DNA from: Clostridia bacterium
GTDB taxonomy: Bacteria; Bacillota; Sulfobacillia; SLMV01
Assembly (NCBI GenBank): GCA_003566675.1
Contig: PXCI01000142.1
Location: 1 to 36,253, forward strand
Direction: 5' to 3'
DNA length: 36,253 nucleotides
Numbering within the stretch: position 1 is the first letter of the stretch; every line of letters begins with the position of its first letter. Below are positions 9,591-15,982 of this stretch, in pieces. The notes under the pieces are model-generated. The model searched no databases, was not told the origin of the DNA, and saw only the letters and a program-made list of their open reading frames with translations. Both the position numbers and the translations under genes were made by a program.

Positions 9591-9591
9591 G

Positions 9592-10887
9592 TCACATCAA
9601 CTCCAATCTTTTGAATACCGTGTCAACATGGGTCAACTGCTCCTCCAGCTTGAAGCACTGTTCGAGTTCCTCGGGATCCATTCGGCTAGCCACCCGCTCG
9701 TCTTTGCCGATCAGTTCCCGGAAGGACTGCTTCGTCTCCCACGCCTCCATGGCCGCTTCCTGCACTGCGCTGTAGGCCTCCTCGCGTCGCATTCCGGCAC
9801 CGACCAGGGCCAGTAGGACCTTCTGGGAAAACACCAGCCCCCCGGTCATATCGAGGTTTTCGCGCATGCGGTCGGGATAGACCCGCATATCTCGGATCAC
9901 AATGGTGAACCGTTTCAACATGTAATCTGTGAGGATCGCAGAATCGGGTATGATCACCCGTTCAACCGAGGAGTGCGAAATATCGCGCTCATGCCACAGG
10001 GCCACGTTCTCCATGGCCGTCGAGGCATTACCGCGGAGGAGACGGGCCAGGCCGGAGATCCTCTCGGTGACGATGGGGTTTCTCTTGTGGGGCATGGCCG
10101 ATGAGCCTTTCTGCCCAGAACGGAAGGGCTCCTCAACCTCTCCGACCTCGGTCCTCTGCAGGTGCCGGAACTCGGTGGCATACTTCTCCAACAGGCTTCC
10201 CACCATGGCCAGCTGGGTCAGAAAAGCCGCATGACGATCCCGCCCGAGAATTTGTGAACTCACCGGGGCCGGATGAAGACCCAGCTCCCTGCAGACCATC
10301 TCCTCCACCACCGGAGGCACCTGGGCGTAGGTCCCCGTGGCACCGGAGATCTTTCCGAAGGAAACCTCGTCGATCGCATCTTCCAGCCTTTTTCGCGCCC
10401 GCTGCATCTCCTCAAACCACAGGGCAAGCTTGAGCCCGAACGTCACCGGTTCAGCGTGAATCCCGTGGGTACGCCCGATCATCGGAGTGTCCCGGTACTT
10501 CTTTGCCGCCTCGCCGAGGGTCGTCGTGAAGTCATCAACATCAGCCAGCAACATCTCCCCGGCTTCTTTCAACTGGAGTCCCAGGGCCGTATCCAGAACA
10601 TCTGAGGACGTCAGGCCATAGTGAATGTGACGAGACGCCTCTCCGACCTGCTCGCCGAGGGAGGTCACAAAGGCGATCATGTCGTGCCGGACCACGGCCT
10701 CGAGCTCCTCGATGCGGGAGACATTGATCCGGGTCTTCTTTTCCACCTCATCCACGGCTTCGGGGGGTATTTTTCCGAGTTCAGACCAGGCCCGCATACA
10801 TGCCCCCTCGACCCGCCGCCAGGTCTCAAATCGGTATTCGTCCGTCCACAGACGCCCCATCTCGGGCAGCGTGTATCGGGGAATCAA
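9592..10887 (-). CDS. purB: Adenylosuccinate lyase
   Basis: Removes fumarate from SAICAR (IMP pathway) and from adenylosuccinate (AMP branch). The 431-residue protein has the fumarase/aspartase superfamily signature [11 protein letters not shown], the catalytic-His block [11 protein letters not shown], and [13 protein letters not shown]. The start appears to be TTG 10887: family members begin with a 'M-I-x-R-Y-T-x-P-E-M' pattern and [10 protein letters not shown] fits only if translation begins at this codon. The TTG overlaps the purE stop as TTGA. A weak GGTGG lies upstream, so translation is probably coupled to purE. Confidence 0.97.
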   Translation of the reverse strand: MIPRYTLPEMGRLWTDEYRFETWRRVEGACMRAWSELGKIPPEAVDEVEKKTRINVSRIEELEAVVRHDMIAFVTSLGEQVGEASRHIHYGLTSSDVLDTALGLQLKEAGEMLLADVDDFTTTLGEAAKKYRDTPMIGRTHGIHAEPVTFGLKLALWFEEMQRARKRLEDAIDEVSFGKISGATGTYAQVPPVVEEMVCRELGLHPAPVSSQILGRDRHAAFLTQLAMVGSLLEKYATEFRHLQRTEVGEVEEPFRSGQKGSSAMPHKRNPIVTERISGLARLLRGNASTAMENVALWHERDISHSSVERVIIPDSAILTDYMLKRFTIVIRDMRVYPDRMRENLDMTGGLVFSQKVLLALVGAGMRREEAYSAVQEAAMEAWETKQSFRELIGKDERVASRMDPEELEQCFKLEEQLTHVDTVFKRLELM

Positions 10888-11396
10888 GATTCACCACCGA
10901 AACCCTTCTTCTGAAAATCCTGATCCTTCTTGTCGACCAGTTCAGACTGCTGCCGGGAGAACTCTGCCAGCCTTCTGCGGACATCATCATCGGTGATGGC
11001 GAGAATCCTCGCCGCCAGGAGAGCACCGTTCTTTGAGCCGTTGACCGCCATGGTTGCCACCGGCACCCCTGGGGGCATCTGTGCAATGGAAAGCAGGGCA
11101 TCGAGGCCGTCAAAGGCCCACGCCTTCAATGGAACGCCTATGACGGGCAGATCCGTGTGAGCGGCTACCACCCCGGGCAACGCCGCCGAGGCACCCGCGC
11201 CGGCAATGATCACGGAAAGACCCCTGTCTCGCGCCTCTCTCGTCCACTGCACGGTACGGTCCGGCGTCCTGTGGGCCGAGCAGATGGTGGCTTCGTGCGG
11301 TAGCTCCAACGCATCAAGAATCTCCGCTGCACCCTTCATCTTAGGAATGTCCGAATCACTACCCATAATTATCCCAATCCTGGGCAATCCAATCAT
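10884..11396 (-). CDS. purE: N5-CAIR mutase / AIR carboxylase catalytic subunit
   Basis: Forms CAIR, either from N5-CAIR (class I) or directly from AIR and CO2 (class II). Motifs are [15 protein letters not shown], the catalytic-His block [24 protein letters not shown] and [22 protein letters not shown]. First gene of the operon. The track starts at a TTG (11420), but ATG 11396 ([10 protein letters not shown]) is the family start and gives 170 residues. The upstream ATG 11411 lies inside the operator and is less likely. The partner gene purK, next to purE in B. subtilis, is absent from the operon. Confidence 0.96.
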   Translation of the reverse strand: MIGLPRIGIIMGSDSDIPKMKGAAEILDALELPHEATICSAHRTPDRTVQWTREARDRGLSVIIAGAGASAALPGVVAAHTDLPVIGVPLKAWAFDGLDALLSIAQMPPGVPVATMAVNGSKNGALLAARILAITDDDVRRRLAEFSRQQSELVDKKDQDFQKKGFGGES

Positions 11397-11401
11397 CCTT
11401 T

Positions 11402-11441
11402 CCCCGAACATTAACTTCAATTACAGTTTAATTGTTCGGCA
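11402..11441 (-). promoter_or_regulatory. PurBox-like inverted operator pair (PurR type)
   Basis: Two inverted CCGAAC cores, at 11404-11409 and (as GTTCGG) 11434-11439, are separated by 24 bases. The B. subtilis PurR consensus is AWWWCCGAACWWT, with paired inverted boxes about 16-17 bases apart. Counting box edges, the spacing here is about 18. The distal box lies within the -35/-10 spacer and the proximal box between the predicted start site and the ribosome-binding region, so repressor binding would block initiation. No purR gene is in the window. Confidence 0.65.
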
Positions 11442-11453
11442 AAACGCCGTCAA
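11425..11453 (-). promoter_or_regulatory. Predicted sigma-A promoter of the pur operon
   Basis: On the minus strand TTGACG (-35) is followed after exactly 17 bases by TAAACT (-10). The predicted start of transcription is about 25 bases before the purE ATG, leaving a very short leader with no room for a purine riboswitch between promoter and gene. Confidence 0.65.
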
Positions 11454-11495
11454 TCGCCAAAGACGTGATGGCCTTGTTACTGCAGATTCTAAGGT

Positions 11496-11659
11496 CCAGG
11501 GTATCGGGGTTCCGGGTTCCTTGAGCCGTGGAATTTCCGCGCTAACATTGAGTGCTTCGCAGCCTGATAGCCTGCAACATCCCTGGCATACATGGTTGCT
11601 TGAGTGGAAGATTCGACGTCGTGCAGGGACGGCTCAGTACCGGTGAATCCGATCTCTGG
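11496..11659. ncRNA. Candidate structured RNA: long imperfect hairpin, 6S-like architecture (strand undecided)
   Basis: The two ends pair over about 34 bases per side: CCAGGG/CTCTGG, ATCGG/CCGAT, CCGG/CCGG and TGAGCCGT/ACGGCTCA, separated by small internal loops. Inside is a large bubble of roughly 20-25 bases per strand, then a terminal stem (CTTC/GAAG and GCAAC/GTTGC). A long closing stem, central bubble and apical stem at ~165 nt is the layout of 6S RNA, which is adjacent to a pur gene in some cyanobacteria (recalled). No convincing promoter or T-rich terminator was found on either strand, so the strand is open and the identity is only a suggestion. Confidence 0.35.
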
Positions 11660-11765
11660 TGCAGGCGAGGAGAGGACGGTTGAGGAATTCGAAACCGTCG
11701 GTGTGCTGCCCCCCGGCGCAAAGGCTGTGCGACCGCAAGGCCGGGAGACAGCTTGGACGGAATGT
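11660..11765 (+). other. Unassigned segment with strong RNA-like secondary structure
   Basis: The plus strand carries a GACGGTT/AACCGTC hairpin. It is followed by a nested set: CCGTC with GACGG, GCTG with CAGC, and CCGG with CCGG, capped around GACCGCAAGG (a GCAA tetraloop). Fragments such as GCTGCCCCC and CCGGGAGAC recall pieces of cobalamin riboswitches, but the hallmark ACCTGCC end is missing. No plus-strand gene follows within 1.6 kb. It could also be a relic of a group II intron. No ORF here is convincing. Confidence 0.25.
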
Positions 11766-11821
11766 TCGTGTACTAGGGGCTGCAGTGACAAGGCCTCACA
11801 GTGTTACCAGATGCCGACAGT

Positions 11822-12379
11822 CTAATTCGATACCATGAGCATTTCCTCATCAATGTCACGGAGATCAAGGACCATGATGTATCGATCGCGCCCTCGACCG
11901 TATTCATCCTGCCGATACTCTTCGATGTCGAAACCCAACTTGTCCGAATACAATCTCACTGCAGGCTTATTATCGGTATCCACAGTGAGACTCATCTTGC
12001 GAAAACCCTGCTCGCGGACACTCTCACATACAGACAGCAAAAACAGGGTACCAAGACCCTGCCCCCGCAGTCCTTCAGCAATGGCAAAATCGAACAGATA
12101 ACACTTGTCGGGATCCTCCCAGTCTCGCATTAAAATGGCAATACCACTGATCCGGTTTTCATCCTCCTCTTTGAGGACGAACACATTGCCATGACGAATC
12201 TGGGGAACGAGTCCCCACTCGTCCATACCCAGATCACCGAAAATGTCCAGTTCGAAGTTGACCAGTCTCCTCAACAAGCTATGGTTGAAGTCCTGAACCA
12301 AGTATATTTTGAGTCTACCAACATCATCAAGGTCCTTGATTGCATGTGCAGGTAGTCGCGCCATCTCTTCTAGATGCAC
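11822..12379 (-). CDS. GNAT-family N-acetyltransferase
   Basis: Cytosolic acetyl-CoA-dependent acyltransferase of unknown substrate. The acetyl-CoA pyrophosphate loop is EGLRGQGLGTLFL (R/Q-x-x-G-x-G/A pattern), preceded by the beta-strand block CYLFDFAIAEG. It is followed by MSLTVDTDNKPAVRLYSDKLGFDIEE, the usual motif B with an Asn-x-x-Ala helix and Tyr-x-x-x-Gly-Phe. The 185 residues match a single GNAT domain with an N-terminal helix. The track start is GTG 12379; ATG 12364 (MARLPAHAIKD) is an alternative. It is transcribed from its own near-consensus promoter and is not linked to the pur operon. The layout resembles RimI-like acetyltransferases, but nothing shows a ribosomal target. Confidence 0.88.
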   Translation of the reverse strand: MHLEEMARLPAHAIKDLDDVGRLKIYLVQDFNHSLLRRLVNFELDIFGDLGMDEWGLVPQIRHGNVFVLKEEDENRISGIAILMRDWEDPDKCYLFDFAIAEGLRGQGLGTLFLLSVCESVREQGFRKMSLTVDTDNKPAVRLYSDKLGFDIEEYRQDEYGRGRDRYIMVLDLRDIDEEMLMVSN

Positions 12380-12441
12380 AGATCATCAATCTCCTAACGT
12401 TGGGTTCATCCGATACGGTTATTATGATGATACAGGAATGC

Positions 12442-12470
12442 ATTATACATGGTCTGTTGAATAGAATCAA
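12442..12470 (-). promoter_or_regulatory. Predicted sigma-A promoter for the GNAT gene
   Basis: TTGATT (-35), 17 bases, then a perfect TATAAT (-10) on the minus strand. Transcription would start about 55 bases before the GNAT start codon. Confidence 0.7.
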
Positions 12471-12610
12471 ACGTACCCGTCATGCGGCGTGCAAAAGAGC
12501 AAATAGTCACCAGGCCGATCCATCTCGGTCGGGACGACCGGACCATAGTAAGTGCACAGTCCAGGCCCCTCTGCCGCCCATTGAAAGGGCCTCCGTTCAC
12601 GACTACGATG

Positions 12611-12631
12611 TAAGTGAGCGCCTACTCACAT
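12611..12631 (+). promoter_or_regulatory. Probable TetR-type operator
   Basis: AAGTGAG-CGCC-TACTCAC is an inverted repeat with GTGAG/CTCAC half-sites, resembling operators of small TetR regulators. It lies about 15 bases before the start of the TetR remnant, as expected for an autoregulated gene. Confidence 0.45.
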
Positions 12632-12644
12632 TGGAGAATCAAAG

Positions 12645-12825
12645 ATGCCAGATAGCGAAGACAGGATTTCAGGGGCGCAAAAGGGAATCATCGCGGCAGC
12701 GACGCAGCAGTTCGCAGATCAGGGCTTCAGGGGAGCCCACAGTTGCCGACATTGCCCGGGGAGCCGGTCTTTCCGAGGGAGGTAAGGACGAATACTTTCC
12801 CCGCACACCCACCCTGTTCACGTGA
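12645..12825 (+). pseudogene. TetR-family regulator remnant, frameshifted
   Basis: From ATG 12645 (GGAG eight bases upstream) the sequence reads MPDSEDRISGAQKGIIAAAT-QQFADQGFRGA. A one-base frame change near GGAGCCCACAG then continues as TVADIARGAGLSEGGKDEYFPRTPTLFT. Joined, this is the canonical TetR DNA-binding domain (helix 1, T-V-x-D-I-A-x-x-A-G-L-S-E-G, Y-F, L-F). A normal TetR has ~190-200 residues; only about 60 remain before the stop at 12825. The group II intron remnant begins immediately after. The ORF-track entry 12340..12825 is the second frame with a meaningless N-terminus. Confidence 0.75.
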
Positions 12826-12827
12826 CG

Positions 12828-13040
12828 AACCTCGGCCAATGTAGGGCTTCGTCTTGTCTTGCAGACTCGCCCAGCCCTTCACGCCTCGTCCAGGGTTCGT
12901 GCTCCTCGGGTCACGGTTTTGCCTCCGGCTTCCTTCAGATCCCGCGTCACCGCGGGCACCCTTGTCTTCAGCTAGTGGTTCTACGTGGCCACTCCCCCCA
13001 GCGGACTTTCACCCCTAGCATTCGCCCATGCCGGGCACAC
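12828..13040 (-). mobile_element. Group II intron fragment (5' end, domain I part)
   Basis: Read on the minus strand from 13040, the sequence starts GTGTGCCCGGCATGGGCG, fitting the GUGYG 5' end of group II introns. It continues with blocks typical of bacterial group II domain I: GGGGTGAAAGTCC, GAACCACTAGC, AAGACAAGGGTG, GATCTGAAGGAAGC and GGCAAA. There is no reverse transcriptase ORF, no domain V and no room for them, so it is a 5' fragment of about 210 nt. Its 3' side abuts the TetR remnant. Recognition is from remembered intron sequence; the exact 3' limit is uncertain. Confidence 0.65.
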
Positions 13041-13203
13041 CACACGAGAATCGGCCTTCCCGGGGGGCGAGAAGGCCGTCTATCGGGGGACAGTATTCAC
13101 CTTGTACCAACTGGATGATGCCAGCAGAGCAGATGAAGCAGTGCACATCATCTTGAACTCACCTACCATTATAGGCACCCCGGCAGCGAAGGACATCGGG
13201 TGA
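13041..13203 (+). pseudogene. Possible decayed coding remnant beyond the intron fragment
   Basis: The plus strand reads openly from the intron 5' border to a TGA at 13203. It contains GEKAVYRGTVFTLYQLDD followed by ASRADEAVHIILNSPTIIG, which looks more protein-like than a random frame. It may be the 3' part of the gene interrupted by the intron (the TetR gene or a neighbour). I do not recognise the family and no intact start exists. Confidence 0.3.
13052..13078. terminator. GC-rich hairpin next to the group II intron insertion point
   Basis: CGGCCTTC / GAAGGCCG forms a perfect 8-bp stem with an 11-base loop. It lies 12 bases from the intron 5' end, on the intron's upstream side. Some bacterial group II introns (class C) insert next to terminator-type hairpins. 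No T-run follows on either strand, so terminator activity itself is doubtful. Confidence 0.35.
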
Positions 13204-13387
13204 TGCCCGTATTGTAACCGGTCCTCTCTAAGGTGTTCACCCGATGCGCTGCCACAAACAGGAATACCGGTCCGCCTCGCAGGAGAATCCGGGCCAGGCG
13301 GAAAAGAATAGATGTACAGGGGACAGGGTCGGGGCCTGACGAGATCCGAACGAGATAGGGACTCAAGACCACCAGGGGAGGTCCATC
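13079..13387. other. Intergenic stretch before the radical SAM gene
   Basis: Apart from the possible coding remnant ending at 13203, I see no gene. A TATAAT on the minus strand (13168-13173) has no good -35 partner. A strong Shine-Dalgarno (GGGGAGGT) just before 13388 belongs to the radical SAM gene. No clear plus-strand promoter was identified. Confidence 0.4.
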
Positions 13388-14227
13388 ATGATCAGCGCAC
13401 TACACCTGCTCATCACCTACCAGTGCACCCGGGAATGCCCCCACTGTTTCGCCTGGGCAGGACCGGTCGGCCCCACGATGACAGCCGAACAGGTCACCGA
13501 GTTCATTGAGGCCGCCGTCGCCGCCGGGGTGGAGAAAATCGCATTCGAGGGGGGCGAGCCCTTCCTGTACTATCCCATCCTGGCCCACGGGGTCCGCCTC
13601 GCCCAGGAGAGGGGCCTGGGAGCCACTGCAGTCACCAACGGGTTCTGGGCCGTGTCGGAACGCGATGCCCGTCGCTGGTTGGCACCCCTGGCCGAGCTGG
13701 GCCCCCTGGGACTCGCGATCAGCACCGATGACTATCACGGTGGATCGGAAGAGGCCCGCCGGGCGGATGTCGCCGGACATGCAGCCCGACAGATGGGGAT
13801 CGAACCCATGATCTTCCGCACCTCCATAGAAAACGTCATGTTCAGGGGGCGGGCAGCCCACCAGCTGACCGATTCGGCAACCCGGTCCGCCCCGGCCGAG
13901 TTCACGACGTGCCCCCACGAGTCTCTCCTGGAACCAGATCGAATCCACATGGATGCCGAGGGATTTCTGCATCTGTGCCAGGGACTCTGCCCGGGGCGTT
14001 CCGGGGACGGCAATCTCCGCGATCTTCTGGACCGCAAGAACCTGGAGAGGCATCCCATCGTGGGGCCCCTCGCCTCTGGAGGACCCGCGGCCCTGCTTGA
14101 TGCCTTCGATCTGAGTCTCACGGGAACCTACGCAGATGCCTGTCATCTCTGCTACCGGGGCCGGGAGGCACTCCGGCCGCATTTTCCGGAGTACCTGGGA
14201 CCCGATCGGGTCTACGGGGTGTTCTGA
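13388..14227 (+). CDS. Radical SAM protein with C-terminal cysteine cluster (SPASM/twitch-like)
   Basis: The N-terminus has the 4Fe-4S ligands Cys13-x3-Cys17-x2-Cys20 (CTRECPHC), followed by the SAM-binding FEGGEPFLYYP near residue 55 and AVTNGFW. Additional cysteines occur late: TTCPHES, CQGLC and a CHLC pair near the C-terminus. These could bind an auxiliary cluster, as in SPASM or twitch domains of peptide-modifying and sugar-modifying enzymes. At 279 residues it is shorter than typical SPASM enzymes (~370+). The start is ATG 13388 with GGGGAGGT six bases upstream. It is the only intact plus-strand gene in the left 32 kb, convergent with the response regulator. No recognisable precursor peptide is adjacent, so the substrate is unknown. 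Confidence 0.85.
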   Translation: MISALHLLITYQCTRECPHCFAWAGPVGPTMTAEQVTEFIEAAVAAGVEKIAFEGGEPFLYYPILAHGVRLAQERGLGATAVTNGFWAVSERDARRWLAPLAELGPLGLAISTDDYHGGSEEARRADVAGHAARQMGIEPMIFRTSIENVMFRGRAAHQLTDSATRSAPAEFTTCPHESLLEPDRIHMDAEGFLHLCQGLCPGRSGDGNLRDLLDRKNLERHPIVGPLASGGPAALLDAFDLSLTGTYADACHLCYRGREALRPHFPEYLGPDRVYGVF

Positions 14228-14238
14228 GAGCATCGGGG

Positions 14239-14898
14239 TCAGAGGGATATGAGCCCTTTCTTGATAGCGTACTTGGTCAGGGCCACGCGATCGTGCAGAT
14301 CAAGTTTGTCCATGATGTTGGATCTGTGGGCTTGCACCGTCTTGATGCTGATGTGAAGTTCGTCGGCAATCTCCCGGTTGGTCATCCCCTCGGCCACGAG
14401 AGTTACGACCTCTAACTCCCTCTCGGTCAGACCGTCGTAAAAATCCTGGTCCCGGGAGGACTCCGTATCACCACTTCCACCGTCAGCGATCAGCGTCTGG
14501 GCCACCGAGGGATGCATGATGGTGTTGCCTTCCATCACCCCTTCAATGGCGGAGACCAGCTCTCGTGTCGCGGTCCTCTTCACCACGTACCCCGAGGCCC
14601 CCGCCTTGAAAATCGGGTAGATGTAGCCCTCCTCGTCGTGCATGGTCAGGATCAAGATCTTGGTCTGGGGAAACTCCTCCTTGATCCTGCGAGTGGCCTC
14701 AATCCCATTGATCCTGGGCATACTGATGTCCATCAGGACCACATCCGGATTCAGTTCCCCGACCCTCTCCACGGCAGCCTTGCCATCGTCGGCCTCACCC
14801 ACCACCTCGATGTGGTCGTGCCCTGACAGAAGAGATTTGATGCCCTCTCGGAGAATCGTGTGGTCGTCAACGAGAAGCACCCGGATTGTGCGCGTCAC
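14239..14898 (-). CDS. NarL/LuxR-type response regulator
   Basis: Cytosolic DNA-binding regulator of a two-component system. The receiver domain has the acidic pair LLVDDH, the phospho-acceptor Asp in DVVLMDISMP, the conserved Thr in ILTMHD and the conserved Lys in GYVVKR. The C-terminal LuxR/GerE helix-turn-helix is LTERELEVVTLVAEGMTNREIADELHISIKTVQAHR. The ORF track begins at ATG 14931, but that extension overlaps the kinase end. GTG 14898 (VTRTIRVLLVDDH) has GGGAGGAG about five bases upstream and gives 219 residues. It overlaps the kinase gene by 32 bases, so the pair is co-translated. Confidence 0.95.
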   Translation of the reverse strand: MTRTIRVLLVDDHTILREGIKSLLSGHDHIEVVGEADDGKAAVERVGELNPDVVLMDISMPRINGIEATRRIKEEFPQTKILILTMHDEEGYIYPIFKAGASGYVVKRTATRELVSAIEGVMEGNTIMHPSVAQTLIADGGSGDTESSRDQDFYDGLTERELEVVTLVAEGMTNREIADELHISIKTVQAHRSNIMDKLDLHDRVALTKYAIKKGLISL

Positions 14899-15976
14899 GC
14901 GAACTCCTCCCTTCACTGTTGTGCATGGCACCAGGATGGGGAATCTCAGCTATGACCTCTGTTCCCTGTCCGGGTGTCGATTTGACCTCAAAGGTACCGC
15001 CCAGCAGACTGGCCCGCTCCTGCATCCCAAAAAGGCCCAGGCCGGCGTAGGGGCTCTCGCGACCCTGTGGTTCAAAACCCGAGCCATCATCGGCCACCCT
15101 CAGCACCACCTTGTCGGAGCTGAGTTTCAGGTTGATCACCACCAGGCGCGCGTCTGCATGCTTGATGGTATTGGTGATGGCCTCCTGGAAGATGCGAAAC
15201 AGCGCGATCTCGGTGTCCGCAGGCAACCTCTCGTCACTTCCCTGTACATCGAAGCGGCAATCCACGCCGAGGGATTCCAGCTTGTTCATCGCATACCAGC
15301 GCATGGCCGGAACCAGGCCCAGGTCATCCAGGATGCTGGGGCGGAGGTCGAAGATCAGTTTCCGAATCTCCTCCAGGGCTGTTTCGGTGAGATCTCTTGT
15401 GTCCTTCAACCGCTGCCGCAGCGAACGCAACCGGTCCAGGTCCGCATCAGCATCGTCGGCCAGTTCACCCAGGGAGCCGAGGGATATTTCCAGGTTGATG
15501 ATCAGGGTCGTAAGGGCCTGGCTGGTTTCATCATGGAGCTCCCGTGCGATACGCTTCCTCTCGCGCTCCAGGGCCTGCAGGGTTCGCGAGGAGGTGAGCC
15601 TGCGGCTTTGCTCCAGGTTGTCGAGGACCCTGTTGAGAATACTCCCAACCCTCGCCAGTTCCTGGTCACCGGTGATCCCCCGGGCCCGCGCCCGGTAGTC
15701 ACCCTCCTGAACTCTGCGGACGGTCTCCATCAGCTGGAACAACGGGCGGAACAAGATCCTGAGGGAAGCGTAGTTCAGGTACAGGGCAACAACGGCCACA
15801 CCAACCCCATACAGTCCAACGGCCGCTGGAGGGAGCGTTTCCAAAAGGCCCTGTCTCCCCAGGACCACAGTGATGAGAAGGGGCGGCACCAGGGTGATCA
15901 GCGAACCCGCCAGGACCTTGTAAATCATCGGCCAGCGAGCATATCTTCTCACGATCGGACGACCAAAGCTGGGCAA
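14867..15976 (-). CDS. NarX/DegS-type sensor histidine kinase, membrane-bound
   Basis: Two N-terminal membrane helices (about residues 20-42 and 48-68) enclose almost no extracellular loop. A HAMP-like linker (PLFQLMETVRRVQEGDYRAR) follows, then a HisKA_3 dimerisation domain with the phospho-accepting His in RKRIARELHDETSQALTTL. The HATPase_c domain shows FQEAITNTIKHADA, VADDGSGF and GLGLFGMQERASLLGG. The minimal sensor suggests detection of a membrane or intramembrane signal. The start appears to be TTG 15976, with GAGG five bases upstream and seven bases after the guaA stop; GTG downstream (VRRYARWPM) is an alternative. The partner is the regulator at 14239. Confidence 0.93.
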   Translation of the reverse strand: MPSFGRPIVRRYARWPMIYKVLAGSLITLVPPLLITVVLGRQGLLETLPPAAVGLYGVGVAVVALYLNYASLRILFRPLFQLMETVRRVQEGDYRARARGITGDQELARVGSILNRVLDNLEQSRRLTSSRTLQALERERKRIARELHDETSQALTTLIINLEISLGSLGELADDADADLDRLRSLRQRLKDTRDLTETALEEIRKLIFDLRPSILDDLGLVPAMRWYAMNKLESLGVDCRFDVQGSDERLPADTEIALFRIFQEAITNTIKHADARLVVINLKLSSDKVVLRVADDGSGFEPQGRESPYAGLGLFGMQERASLLGGTFEVKSTPGQGTEVIAEIPHPGAMHNSEGRSSRDAHNPGASR

Positions 15977-15982
15977 GGATCC

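Noticed and set aside
11402-11480. Purine or ZTP riboswitch before purE
   Set aside because: The predicted transcript leader is only about 25 bases and none of the conserved riboswitch cores were seen between promoter and start codon.
13052-13173. Small RNA or 23-codon ORF on the minus strand between a TATAAT (13168-13173) and the 13052-13078 hairpin
   Set aside because: No -35 partner, weak ribosome-binding site, no T-run, and the same bases read more plausibly as decayed coding sequence on the plus strand.
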